Positions 44,445-52,188 of a stretch of DNA of 64,000 nucleotides are shown one piece after another. Under the pieces are notes generated by a model that saw only the letters and a list, made by a program, of their open reading frames with translations, made no database searches and was not told the DNA's origin. A program made the translations under genes and the position numbers. Source of the stretch: an uncultured Clostridia bacterium. Its GTDB lineage: Bacteria > Bacillota > Clostridia > Christensenellales > UBA1242. The number at the start of each line of letters is the position of its first letter. Positions within the stretch are counted from its first letter, which is position 1. Location of the stretch: the NCBI GenBank assembly GCA_934747965.1, contig CAKVHI010000002.1, positions 115,655 to 179,654 of the forward strand, given 5' to 3'.

Positions 44445-45335
44445 ATGTTTAAATCAGGGTTTGTTGCTATTGTTGGCAAAGCTAATGTTGGCAAAAGTAC
44501 TTTGCTTAATTGTTTGATTAATCAAAAGGTTTCTATCACAAGTCCAAAACCTCAAACAACAAGAAACAAAATTAATGGAATTTTGACTACTTGCGATTAT
44601 CAAATTGTTTTTACGGACACCCCAGGAATTCACAAATCAAAAAACAAACTAGACAAATATATGTCAGAAAGTATCCGTAGTGGGGTTGAGGGGATAGACT
44701 GCTTAATTTTTATGCTTGATGGTTTAAAACCTTTCGAGAAAGATGATTTGGAGTTAATTAATTCATACACAAAAACTGGAGTACCAGTGATTGTGGTTGT
44801 TTCAAAAACTGATCAAACGACATTTGAAAAACTATATCCAAAGTTGAGCACTTTAAATTCTTTAACTGAAGTTAAAGAGATTATTCCAATTTCTTCGTTC
44901 AGGAAAAAGAACATTGATGTTTTGGTTGAAAGTGTACTTAAATTTATTCCAGAAGGTCAAAAATTTTATGCAGACGATGAAGTAACAGATGTAAGTTTAA
45001 AGTTTTTGTCAAGTGAAATTATTCGTGAAAAGGCTCTATTGTATTTGCAACAAGAGGTCCCACACGGTTTAGCTGTTGTTATTGACAGTTTTGTTGAAGG
45101 CGAAAATTTATTAAAAATTTCAGCCACGATATTTTGCGAAAAACCTGCTCACAAACTTATAATTATTGGTAAAAATGGTGAAATGCTTAAAAAAATAGGA
45201 AGCCATGCAAGAACAGAGCTTGAACATTTAACTCAAAGTAAAGTTTTTTTGGAACTTTGGGTTAAGGTTAAAGAAAATTGGCGTAATAGTGAAGTTTTGA
45301 TAAGCAATATGGGTTACAACAAAAAGGATATATAA
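44445..45335 (+). CDS. era: GTPase Era
   Basis: 296 residues. GTPase motifs are G1 GKANVGKST (11-19), G2 PQTTRN, G3 DTPG and G4 SKTD. The C-terminal KH domain has the IIGKNGEMLKKIGSHARTELE signature that binds the 3' end of 16S rRNA. AAAAGGAG precedes the ATG, one base after ybeY. Era acts in 30S assembly, the same process as its neighbour. Confidence 0.95.
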   Translation: MFKSGFVAIVGKANVGKSTLLNCLINQKVSITSPKPQTTRNKINGILTTCDYQIVFTDTPGIHKSKNKLDKYMSESIRSGVEGIDCLIFMLDGLKPFEKDDLELINSYTKTGVPVIVVVSKTDQTTFEKLYPKLSTLNSLTEVKEIIPISSFRKKNIDVLVESVLKFIPEGQKFYADDEVTDVSLKFLSSEIIREKALLYLQQEVPHGLAVVIDSFVEGENLLKISATIFCEKPAHKLIIIGKNGEMLKKIGSHARTELEHLTQSKVFLELWVKVKENWRNSEVLISNMGYNKKDI

Positions 45336-45633
45336 ATTAAAAGAAAGACATAGTATTTGTTTTTTGCATTAAATTTGTTTTTCATTTTTAATGAAACTTT
45401 AATAAGTATTGTAACAAAAAAATTTATAATCATACAAAAAAATACAAAATAAGATTTTTTATTTTGTATATTTTTTTTAAATTAGGTGTTTTTTATGAAA
45501 TTTAAAAAAATTTTTATTTTTATAAAAAAATCTTTGCTTTTTATTAATAAGTTTATTATACTTTTTATATAAAATAAATTTGGGTAGTTAATATTTTAAA
45601 CTTTTCAGCATATACTACTTTAAAGGAGGGAAT
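45336..45633. other. 298-bp AT-rich gap between era and yqzL
   Basis: Extremely A/T-rich. It holds one possible 25-codon ORF (45495-45572) and, at 45367-45393, an inverted CATTAAA...TTTAATG segment that resembles 29307-29337 downstream of truA. TATACT at 45611-45616 could be a -10 for yqzL. Confidence 0.5.
45495..45572 (+). CDS. Possible 25-residue hydrophobic basic peptide
   Basis: ATG with AGGTG eight bases upstream opens 25 codons of Lys, Phe and Ile (KFKKIFIFIKKSLLFINKF is the main body), then TAA. Composition is that of a short membrane-active peptide, but the region is so AT-rich that Phe/Ile/Lys codons are expected by chance. Weakly supported. Confidence 0.25.
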   Translation: MKFKKIFIFIKKSLLFINKFIILFI

Positions 45634-45762
45634 ATGAAATATAAAAGTGAATTTGCACTAATTTGTAGGGAATTATTCTTTCAAACAGGTAATATTGGGT
45701 ATTATATTTTAGCAAATAATGTTGAGAAGTCTAATATTGAAGAAGATGTTTTAACAAAATAA
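45634..45762 (+). CDS. yqzL: YqzL-family small protein
   Basis: 42 residues, missed by length cut-offs. A perfect AAAGGAGG site (45622-45629) precedes the ATG. The core FFQTGNIGYYILANNVEK matches the YqzL pattern (F-S-x-T-G-N-V-x-x-Y-L-L). The place between era and recO is the one this family occupies in Bacillota. The recO ATG lies two bases after its stop, so recO probably depends on translation of this gene. Function unknown. Confidence 0.8.
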   Translation: MKYKSEFALICRELFFQTGNIGYYILANNVEKSNIEEDVLTK

Positions 45763-45764
45763 AT

Positions 45765-46490
45765 ATGGAAGAAACAAAAGTTAAAGCGATAGTTTTAAAA
45801 AGTATTGACCAAAAAGAAAAGGACAAGCTTGTTACTATTTTTTCGCTTGAGTGTGGATTAATTAATGTGTTGGTAAAAAATTGTAAGTCAAGTGCCTATA
45901 AACTTAAATTTGTTTATAGCGCTTTTTCGTTTGCTGAATTTGAACTTATAAAAAATGGGGATTTATTTTTTTTAAAAAATGCAACATTAATTGATAATTT
46001 ATATGATATTTGTGAAGATTATAACAAATTTGTTGTTGGAAATTTTATACTAGAAATTTTACTTAAATGCAATAAAAATTTCCAGCCAAATGAAATATTG
46101 TTTATTAACAGTCTAAAAGCCTTGAATTTGCTTGCAAATTCAAATAGTGATGAAAAACTTTTGCTAGTAAAATTTTTGCTTGGAACATTAAAAGTTAATG
46201 GCTTTAGGCTTAATTTTTCAAAATGTAACACTTGTGGGCTTAATTATGTGAACAAGATTTTTTTGAATTTAGAAATGGGAGAGTTTGAATGTGGTGCGTG
46301 CAAAAGCAATTATTCAGTTTTTGTTCCTAAAGATGTTTTTGCCTCTCTTAAACAAATTAATGGCTTAGAACTAACCGATTTAGATAATTTGAATGTAGAA
46401 GAAAAAACAAAAAAAGATTGCATAAAACTTTTGACTTTAAACATTGAAAATCGTTTTAATATAAAAATTAATAGCATAAAATTTTTTTAA
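45765..46490 (+). CDS. recO: DNA repair protein RecO
   Basis: 241 residues. N-terminal OB-fold (KAIVLKSIDQKEKDKLVTIFSLECGLINVLVKNCKS), a helical middle and a zinc site CNTCGLNY...CGACK. RecO loads RecA onto SSB-covered DNA with RecR. No SD precedes its ATG, which begins two bases after yqzL ends, so translation is likely coupled. It ends in a terminator. Confidence 0.9.
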   Translation: MEETKVKAIVLKSIDQKEKDKLVTIFSLECGLINVLVKNCKSSAYKLKFVYSAFSFAEFELIKNGDLFFLKNATLIDNLYDICEDYNKFVVGNFILEILLKCNKNFQPNEILFINSLKALNLLANSNSDEKLLLVKFLLGTLKVNGFRLNFSKCNTCGLNYVNKIFLNLEMGEFECGACKSNYSVFVPKDVFASLKQINGLELTDLDNLNVEEKTKKDCIKLLTLNIENRFNIKINSIKFF

Positions 46491-46511
46491 AGTGGTAAAA
46501 CCACTTTTTTT
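46489..46511 (+). terminator. Intrinsic terminator of recO
   Basis: AAAGTGGT (46489-46496), loop AAA, ACCACTTT (46500-46507), then TTTT. The stem includes part of the stop codon. Confidence 0.85.
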
Positions 46512-46530
46512 GTTTTATCTCTTATTTTAT

Positions 46531-46560
46531 TTGCTATTTTGGGCTAAAATTTATTATACT
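46531..46560 (+). promoter_or_regulatory. ppdK promoter
   Basis: TTGCTA (46531-46536), 18-base spacer, TATACT (46555-46560). Confidence 0.55.
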
Positions 46561-46577
46561 TAATTTTGGAGGAAAGT

Positions 46578-49196
46578 ATGGATAAAAAGTATGTTTACCT
46601 TTTTAATGAGGGAAATGCAAATCAAAGAGAACTTTTAGGTGGAAAAGGTGCTAACCTTGCCGAAATGACAAATTTAGGGCTTCCAGTGCCTGAAGGGTTT
46701 ACAATTTCGACAGAGGCGTGCAACGCATATTATGAAGATGGCGAAGATTTGAACAAAGAAATATTAAATCAAATTGACAGCGCCCTAGTTAAGTTAGAAG
46801 AAAAAACAGGGCGTAGCCTTGGTGGCGACAATCCACTTTTTGTGTCTGTTAGAAGTGGGGCAAGAGTGTCTATGCCAGGTATGATGGATACTATTTTAAA
46901 TTTAGGTTTAAACGACAAAACTGTAAAAATATTGGCAGAGCAAACAAATAACGAACGCTTTGCTTACGACAGTTATCGTAGATTTGTTCAAATGTTTAGT
47001 AATGTTGCAATGAACATGAAATTAAGAGATTTTGAACAAATAATTGATGACAGAAAAAATGAAAAAGGTTATACTAAAGATTTAGATTTAACCACAGAAG
47101 ATTTAAAATATATCTTAGATGAATTTAAAAAATTATATAAAAAGAATAAGGGAGAAGAATTTCCACAAGACACGAAAAAACAACTTTTAGAAGCGGTTAA
47201 AGCCGTTTTCAGAACTTGGAATAATCCAAGGGCAATTGTATACAGAAGAATGAATGACATCCCTTCTGATTGGGGAACAGCAGTTAATGTTCAAAGAATG
47301 GTTTTTGGAAATTTGGGTTTAACAAGTGGAACAGGTGTTGCATTTAGTCGAAATCCTTCAACTGGTGAAAACAAACTTTACGGAGAATATCTGATGAACG
47401 CTCAAGGTGAAGATATAGTTGCTGGTGTTAGAACGCCAAACAAAATTTCAGAACTAGAAAAGCAAATGCCCGAAGTTTATAGCCAATATGTAGAAATTGT
47501 TAAAAAACTTGAAAAACATTATAAAGATATGCAAGATATGGAGTTTACTATTGAAAATGGCAAACTTTATATGCTTCAAACAAGAAATGGAAAAAGAACA
47601 GCAGCCGCAGCAATCAAGATTGCTGTAGATTTGGTTGGCGAAGGCTTAAATACCGAAGAAGAAGCTTTGATGAAAATCGAAGTAAGAACGCTTGACAGTT
47701 TGTTACACAAAACTTTTGATGTTAATGAACTTAAAAAAATAAGTCCTATAGCAACTGGTCTTCCAGCAAGTCCGGGTGCGGGATGTGGTAAAATTGCATT
47801 TACAAGTGAAAGGGCTGTTGAGATGGCTAAAAACGGCGAAAAAGTTATTTTAATTCGTCTTGAAACTTCTGCCGAAGATATTGAAGGTATGCATCATAGT
47901 CAAGGCATCATAACTTGCAGAGGAGGGATGACTTCGCACGCTGCAGTTGTGGCTCGTGGACTTGGAACACCTTGTGTTGCTGGTGTGTCTAACATTACTA
48001 TAAATGAAGAAAATGATGCTGTTTTGATGAATGGTAAAATTTATCATGAAAGCGAAGTTGTTTCTATTGATGGTTCTACTGGTAATGTTTATGAAGGAAC
48101 CTTAAAAACCGTTGCTCCAACATTAAGTGAAGATTTTAAAACTGTAATGGGTTGGGCAAAAAAATATAAGAGATTAGGTGTTCGTGCAAACGCAGACACT
48201 CCTCTAGATGCAACCGTTGCTTTCAATTTTGGTGCTGAAGGCATAGGTCTTGTTAGAACTGAACATATGTTCTTTGATGCAGACAGAATTTTGCCGATGA
48301 GAGAAATGATTGTGGCAAAATCAGTTGAAGACCGCAAAAAAGCTCTTGATAAATTACTTCCAATGCAAAGGCAAGACTTTGTTGGATTATTTAAAGCAAT
48401 GAAAGGCAATTCAGTTACAATTCGTTATCTTGACCCACCTCTTCATGAATTTTTGCCAAAAACTGAAAAAGATGAAAATGAACTTGCAAAACAAATTAAC
48501 ATAAGTCTTGAAGAATTAAGGACAATAGAAGATAGCCTTAGAGAATTTAACCCTATGATGGGACATCGTGGTTGCAGATTGTCTATAACATATCCAGAAA
48601 TCGCTCAAATGCAAACTAGAGCAGTAATAGAAGCCGCAATTATTGTTAGTCGTGAAGGGCTAAAATGTAAGCCAGAAATAATGATTCCGCTTGTTGGCGA
48701 TAAAAGAGAATTGGATTATTGCAAAGAAATTGTTGATAATACTGCTAAAAAAGTTATGGAAGAACAAAATTTTGTTGTTGATTACACTGTTGGAACGATG
48801 ATTGAAATTCCAAGGGCAGCACTTTTGGCTGATGAGATTGCCGAAACTGCAGATTTCTTTAGTTTTGGAACAAACGATTTAACTCAATTAACATTTGGCT
48901 TCTCTCGTGATGATGCAGGTAAATTTTTGAATGATTATTATGATAAAAAGATTTACGAACAAGACCCATTTGCAAGAGTTGATGAAAATGGTGTTGGACA
49001 ATTAATAAAAATGGGTGTTGAAAAAGGTCGAAGCAAAAAACCAAATTTAAAAACTGGTGTTTGTGGTGAACATGGTGGAGAACCAAGTAGTATTGAGTTT
49101 TTCCATAAAACTGGGTTAAGTTATGTTTCTTGCTCGCCATACAGAATCCCTATTGCAATCTTAGCAAGTGCCCAATCAGCAATCAGAAATAAATAG
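46578..49196 (+). CDS. ppdK: Pyruvate, phosphate dikinase
   Basis: 872 residues, the usual PPDK length. The nucleotide-binding domain starts LLGGKGANLAEMTNLGLPVPEGFTISTEAC and has SVRSGARVSMPGMMDTILNLG. The swivelling phospho-His domain has GGMTSHAAVVARGLGTPCVAG with His454. The TIM-barrel pyruvate domain ends with FSFGTNDLTQLTFGFSRDD and GVCGEHGG, bearing the catalytic Cys. It interconverts pyruvate and PEP using AMP, PPi and ATP, often replacing pyruvate kinase in anaerobes. GGAGGAAAG fixes the ATG at 46578. Single-gene unit. Confidence 0.97.
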   Translation: MDKKYVYLFNEGNANQRELLGGKGANLAEMTNLGLPVPEGFTISTEACNAYYEDGEDLNKEILNQIDSALVKLEEKTGRSLGGDNPLFVSVRSGARVSMPGMMDTILNLGLNDKTVKILAEQTNNERFAYDSYRRFVQMFSNVAMNMKLRDFEQIIDDRKNEKGYTKDLDLTTEDLKYILDEFKKLYKKNKGEEFPQDTKKQLLEAVKAVFRTWNNPRAIVYRRMNDIPSDWGTAVNVQRMVFGNLGLTSGTGVAFSRNPSTGENKLYGEYLMNAQGEDIVAGVRTPNKISELEKQMPEVYSQYVEIVKKLEKHYKDMQDMEFTIENGKLYMLQTRNGKRTAAAAIKIAVDLVGEGLNTEEEALMKIEVRTLDSLLHKTFDVNELKKISPIATGLPASPGAGCGKIAFTSERAVEMAKNGEKVILIRLETSAEDIEGMHHSQGIITCRGGMTSHAAVVARGLGTPCVAGVSNITINEENDAVLMNGKIYHESEVVSIDGSTGNVYEGTLKTVAPTLSEDFKTVMGWAKKYKRLGVRANADTPLDATVAFNFGAEGIGLVRTEHMFFDADRILPMREMIVAKSVEDRKKALDKLLPMQRQDFVGLFKAMKGNSVTIRYLDPPLHEFLPKTEKDENELAKQINISLEELRTIEDSLREFNPMMGHRGCRLSITYPEIAQMQTRAVIEAAIIVSREGLKCKPEIMIPLVGDKRELDYCKEIVDNTAKKVMEEQNFVVDYTVGTMIEIPRAALLADEIAETADFFSFGTNDLTQLTFGFSRDDAGKFLNDYYDKKIYEQDPFARVDENGVGQLIKMGVEKGRSKKPNLKTGVCGEHGGEPSSIEFFHKTGLSYVSCSPYRIPIAILASAQSAIRNK

Positions 49197-49246
49197 ATCG
49201 GTTATGTTTTTAAGCAATTTAAATGGTCAAAATGAAAAATATAAAA

Positions 49247-49277
49247 TAGGAAGGAATTTTAAATTTCTTCCTTTTTT
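49247..49277 (+). terminator. Intrinsic terminator of ppdK
   Basis: GGAAGGAATTT (49249-49259) pairs with AAATTTCTTCC (49261-49271) with one G-U pair and a very tight loop (the innermost pairs probably open), then TTTTTT. Confidence 0.75.
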
Positions 49278-49425
49278 AGTGTTTTTTATTTCTAAAAGGG
49301 TAATTTTATGTAAAATAAATTTATCAATAAAGTAGTTAAAATATAAAAAATAATGATTAAGTGTGCAATGTTAATTTATCATTTGAAATTATTTTGATAA
49401 AAAAATAATTTTTCTGCAAAAAATG

Positions 49426-49454
49426 TTGAAAATTTTGTAATAATTTGTTATAAT
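49426..49454 (+). promoter_or_regulatory. Promoter of the Lys/Glu-rich membrane protein gene
   Basis: TTGAAA (49426-49431), 17-base spacer, TATAAT (49449-49454) with TG one base upstream. Confidence 0.7.
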
Positions 49455-49482
49455 TTTAATGTATTTAAAGGAGTATGTAATT

Positions 49483-50451
49483 ATGAAAGAATTTTTTGAA
49501 GATTTATTTGCAAACCATCTTTGGCTTGTAATTGTAATGTGCGTTTGCTTGGTTGCAATCGTAGCTTTGTTTGTAATAATTCTTAAAGATGAAAAAAAGA
49601 AAAAACAATTAAAAGCAGAGAACGCAGATAAAGAAAATATTAAAGAGGATGAAACTAAATCGGAGGATTTGAAAGAATCAGATGCAACAGCAGAAACTAA
49701 GTCTGAAGATTTAAAAGATGAAAAGTCAGACAAAAAGAATAAAGAAGAGTTAAAATCTAAAAAAACAGACAGCAAAAAATCTGACAACAAAAAAAGTGCT
49801 GACAAAAAACAAGTTAAAGCAGAAAAACCTGTTAAAGCATCTGAAGATGAAAAACAAATCAAAGAAGAAGCAGAAAAAACTGAAGAAGTAAAGAAAGAAG
49901 AAAAATCAGAAAAAAAAGTTGCTAAAAAATCTGAAAAAGCAACAAGTAAAAAAACTGAAACAAAAGGTAAAACTTCTAAAAATTCAAAAAAAATTGAAGA
50001 AAACAAAGAAGAGTTGAATAAGGCAGAAAAAACTGAAGATTCAAAATCATCTGACTTGAAAGAAGAAAATGCTAGTCAGGTGCAAAAAGCCGAAAAAACT
50101 CCAAAAAAACAAGCAAAATCTTCAAAAACAAAACAACCTAAAGATGCTGTTAAAAAAGAAACTGCTGAAAAAGTAAGCGAAGAAAAACAAAATAAAGAAG
50201 AGGCTGAAGAACCAAAAAAAGAAGAAGCCGAAAATTTGGAAGAAAAAATTGAACATAAAAATTCAAAATATCGTTTGATTTATGAAAAAGATAAAGAATC
50301 TTGGGTTATCAGAAAAGATGGCGCAGGAAGAACAATTAGAAGAGTTAAAACAAAGCAAGAAGCTTTAGACATTTTGAAGGAAATGGAAGAAACTCATGAA
50401 GATATGAAAGTTGTTGTTCATAAAAAGAACGGTAAATTCCAAAAAAGATAA
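49483..50451 (+). CDS. Membrane-anchored Lys/Glu-rich protein with C-terminal DUF2188-like domain
   Basis: 322 residues. One membrane helix (about 14-36) is followed by ~200 residues of Lys, Glu, Ser, Asp and Ala in low-complexity repeats (EDLKESDATAETKSEDLKDE), almost certainly disordered. The last ~60 residues fold: YRLIYEKDKESWVIRKDGAGRTIRRVKTKQEALDI...KVVVHKKNGKFQ fits the DUF2188 pattern of a small alpha-beta domain that closes with a basic strand. GGAG at 49470-49473 fixes the ATG at 49483. Its own promoter and terminator bound it. The charged linker may bind nucleic acid or polyphosphate; function unknown. Confidence 0.72.
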   Translation: MKEFFEDLFANHLWLVIVMCVCLVAIVALFVIILKDEKKKKQLKAENADKENIKEDETKSEDLKESDATAETKSEDLKDEKSDKKNKEELKSKKTDSKKSDNKKSADKKQVKAEKPVKASEDEKQIKEEAEKTEEVKKEEKSEKKVAKKSEKATSKKTETKGKTSKNSKKIEENKEELNKAEKTEDSKSSDLKEENASQVQKAEKTPKKQAKSSKTKQPKDAVKKETAEKVSEEKQNKEEAEEPKKEEAENLEEKIEHKNSKYRLIYEKDKESWVIRKDGAGRTIRRVKTKQEALDILKEMEETHEDMKVVVHKKNGKFQKR

Positions 50452-50469
50452 AAAATAATTTAATTATAG

Positions 50470-50505
50470 AAAAAACATATTGATAACTTCAATATGTTTT
50501 TTGTT
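50470..50505 (+). terminator. Intrinsic terminator
   Basis: AAAACATATTGA (50472-50483) pairs with TCAATATGTTTT (50489-50500), then TTG and more T. Confidence 0.85.
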
Positions 50506-50616
50506 TGAGTATTAAGAATGAGTGAAAACTATAAAAATTTTATAAAATGATGAAAGCAAATACTGTTGTTTATAGAAGAAATTATATCATTAAACAAAAA
50601 AAGTGAAATATATTCA

Positions 50617-51186
50617 CTAATTTTTTTTGTTATTTAATCCATCTTTTTCGGTCAAATTTTCATAGAGATTTTCATAAATAAATGGTGCATTTTTTTTCCA
50701 TAACTTGCAAGCATCAATAGCTTGAGCACGAGTTGGAAATTTAATTTTGATTTCAACGGTGTTTATTTCAGTTATGTCTTTAATCTTTAGTGTGGTTAAA
50801 AATGTGTCATCATTAATTTTTATAAAGTTAGAAACATATTCTTGCGATCTTTTAAGATCCATTCTGTTTTCTTTGCAAAAAGATGAGATTTCATCACGAA
50901 GAGAAGGACTTATTTGTGTGTAGAAATGTTCCAAGCAACTGCGACCTAATTCAGTAATCAAGTATCTTTCTTCGCCATCGGCATCTTTTGTTTTTGAGAT
51001 AAAATTCATTTCAATTAAACTTGGAAGAATGTCGACTATTTCCATGTAATTAAGCCAATTATTTCGACTCCAGCAAATTTCCATGATTGAATTTTCTGTT
51101 AATGCAATTTCTATCTTATCAAACATATATAGCAAAATTATTTTGCTAAGCATAGTATCAGGTCTGAAATTCATGATTTTTTCCAT
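50617..51186 (-). CDS. DUF4364-family winged-helix regulator
   Basis: 189 residues. The winged helix occupies roughly residues 10-85 (SKIILLYMFDKIEIALTENSIMEIC, NWLNYMEIVDILPSLIEMNFISKTKDADGEERYLITELGRSCLEHF), followed by a sensor-like alpha-beta C-terminal half. This is the DUF4364 pattern common in Clostridia. Two ATG lie twelve bases apart (51186 and 51174). The first is six bases after a -10 box and has no SD, consistent with a leaderless start. Target genes are unknown. Confidence 0.78.
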   Translation of the reverse strand: MEKIMNFRPDTMLSKIILLYMFDKIEIALTENSIMEICWSRNNWLNYMEIVDILPSLIEMNFISKTKDADGEERYLITELGRSCLEHFYTQISPSLRDEISSFCKENRMDLKRSQEYVSNFIKINDDTFLTTLKIKDITEINTVEIKIKFPTRAQAIDACKLWKKNAPFIYENLYENLTEKDGLNNKKN

Positions 51187-51192
51187 ACAATT

Positions 51193-51221
51193 ATTTTAGC
51201 ATAAAATAAAATTGTTGTAAA
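51193..51221 (-). promoter_or_regulatory. Promoter of the DUF4364 gene, predicted leaderless
   Basis: On the minus strand TTTACA (plus 51216-51221), 17-base spacer, TAAAAT (plus 51193-51198), then six bases to the ATG. Confidence 0.6.
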
Positions 51222-51257
51222 TGTTTTAAGATAAAAAAATAAAAGTAATAAATTTTA

Positions 51258-51285
51258 TTTACAAATTTTGAAATTGTGTTATAAT
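51258..51285 (+). promoter_or_regulatory. Promoter of the 253-residue hypothetical gene
   Basis: TTTACA (51258-51263), 16-base spacer, TATAAT (51280-51285) with an upstream TG (extended -10). Divergent from the DUF4364 promoter. Confidence 0.6.
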
Positions 51286-51312
51286 ATAGGTATCAAATAA
51301 AAAGAGGTATTT

Positions 51313-52074
51313 ATGCAAAAAGTTACAAATGATGAATTGGTTAAAATTTCAGAATTTATCAGCAGTGTAGACGGGTTAATTAACGGTAAATTTATTTTGG
51401 CTGATATTAAAATTTCAAATATTCTAAAAATGATAGCGGCAAATCCATCTCTTTATTCTTACATCAAAAATTGTTTGATAGACTTTAGTTTTGATAAAGA
51501 ATTGTCTAGGGCAGAGGTTAAAAATCGTTTTAACAATGGCGAGTTTAAACTTATGACAGAAAAAAATAAAATCGTGGCTTTTGTTTTTTGTTTGTTGGTT
51601 GAATGTGATGCAAAACGAATGGATTTTTATGGCTTTATAAATTCTAATTTTAAAGCAGACAATAACGGAAGTGAATATAATAATTTTGCCAAGACTATTT
51701 TAATTCCTTTTAAAGAAATAATTATTGATGAATTTTTGAATAAAACTGAAGAAGAGAAAGAAGAGCCAACTTGCAAAGAACAACCTGAAAATATGCAAGA
51801 AATTAATGTTGTTAATGATATTTTTTCAGATATAACTCCGTTTTTAAATTCGATGCTTGACAATATTTCAATAGACAGAAGAATAAAGTCTAACGATAAA
51901 GAAAATTTAACATATATAATAAACAACATTATCTATAGTTTTAAATATAAAGACCTTAACATTGTAAATGCCTTTATCAGTGTGTTGGATATTTTGGCTG
52001 ACAAATATGCAGCGTTAAGACTTCCTCTTAAAGATATTAAAAGTGCACTATTAGATTACTATAACAAAAGATAA
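51313..52074 (+). CDS. Hypothetical helical protein
   Basis: 253 residues, soluble, largely helical. Two halves are joined by an acidic linker (EEEKEEPTCKEQPENMQE). The first half ends LVECDAKRMDFYGFINSNFKA; the second has DITPFLNSMLDNISIDRRIKSNDKENLTYIINNIIYSF and ISVLDILADKYAALRLPLKDI. I do not recognise the family. AAAGAGGT precedes the ATG. It is a single-gene unit next to, and divergent from, the DUF4364 regulator, so it may be that regulator's target (inference). Confidence 0.65.
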   Translation: MQKVTNDELVKISEFISSVDGLINGKFILADIKISNILKMIAANPSLYSYIKNCLIDFSFDKELSRAEVKNRFNNGEFKLMTEKNKIVAFVFCLLVECDAKRMDFYGFINSNFKADNNGSEYNNFAKTILIPFKEIIIDEFLNKTEEEKEEPTCKEQPENMQEINVVNDIFSDITPFLNSMLDNISIDRRIKSNDKENLTYIINNIIYSFKYKDLNIVNAFISVLDILADKYAALRLPLKDIKSALLDYYNKR

Positions 52075-52113
52075 TAAAAAATCAATACAACTTTTTGTTG
52101 TATTGATTTTTTT
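52075..52113. terminator. Bidirectional intrinsic terminator
   Basis: AATCAATACAAC (52080-52091) pairs with GTTGTATTGATT (52097-52108), with A-run and T-run flanks, between convergent genes. Confidence 0.88.
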
Positions 52114-52188
52114 ATGCTTTAATTTTAAAATTATAATATCGTAAACATTAATTTTTATAAAAAATTGTTTAAGTAATTTTATGCAAAA

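Noticed and set aside
49389..50006. 205-codon minus-strand frame rich in Ser, Phe and Leu
   Set aside because: It is the complement of the Lys/Glu/Ala-rich linker of the gene at 49483. It has no ribosome site and its composition is a direct reflection of the other strand.
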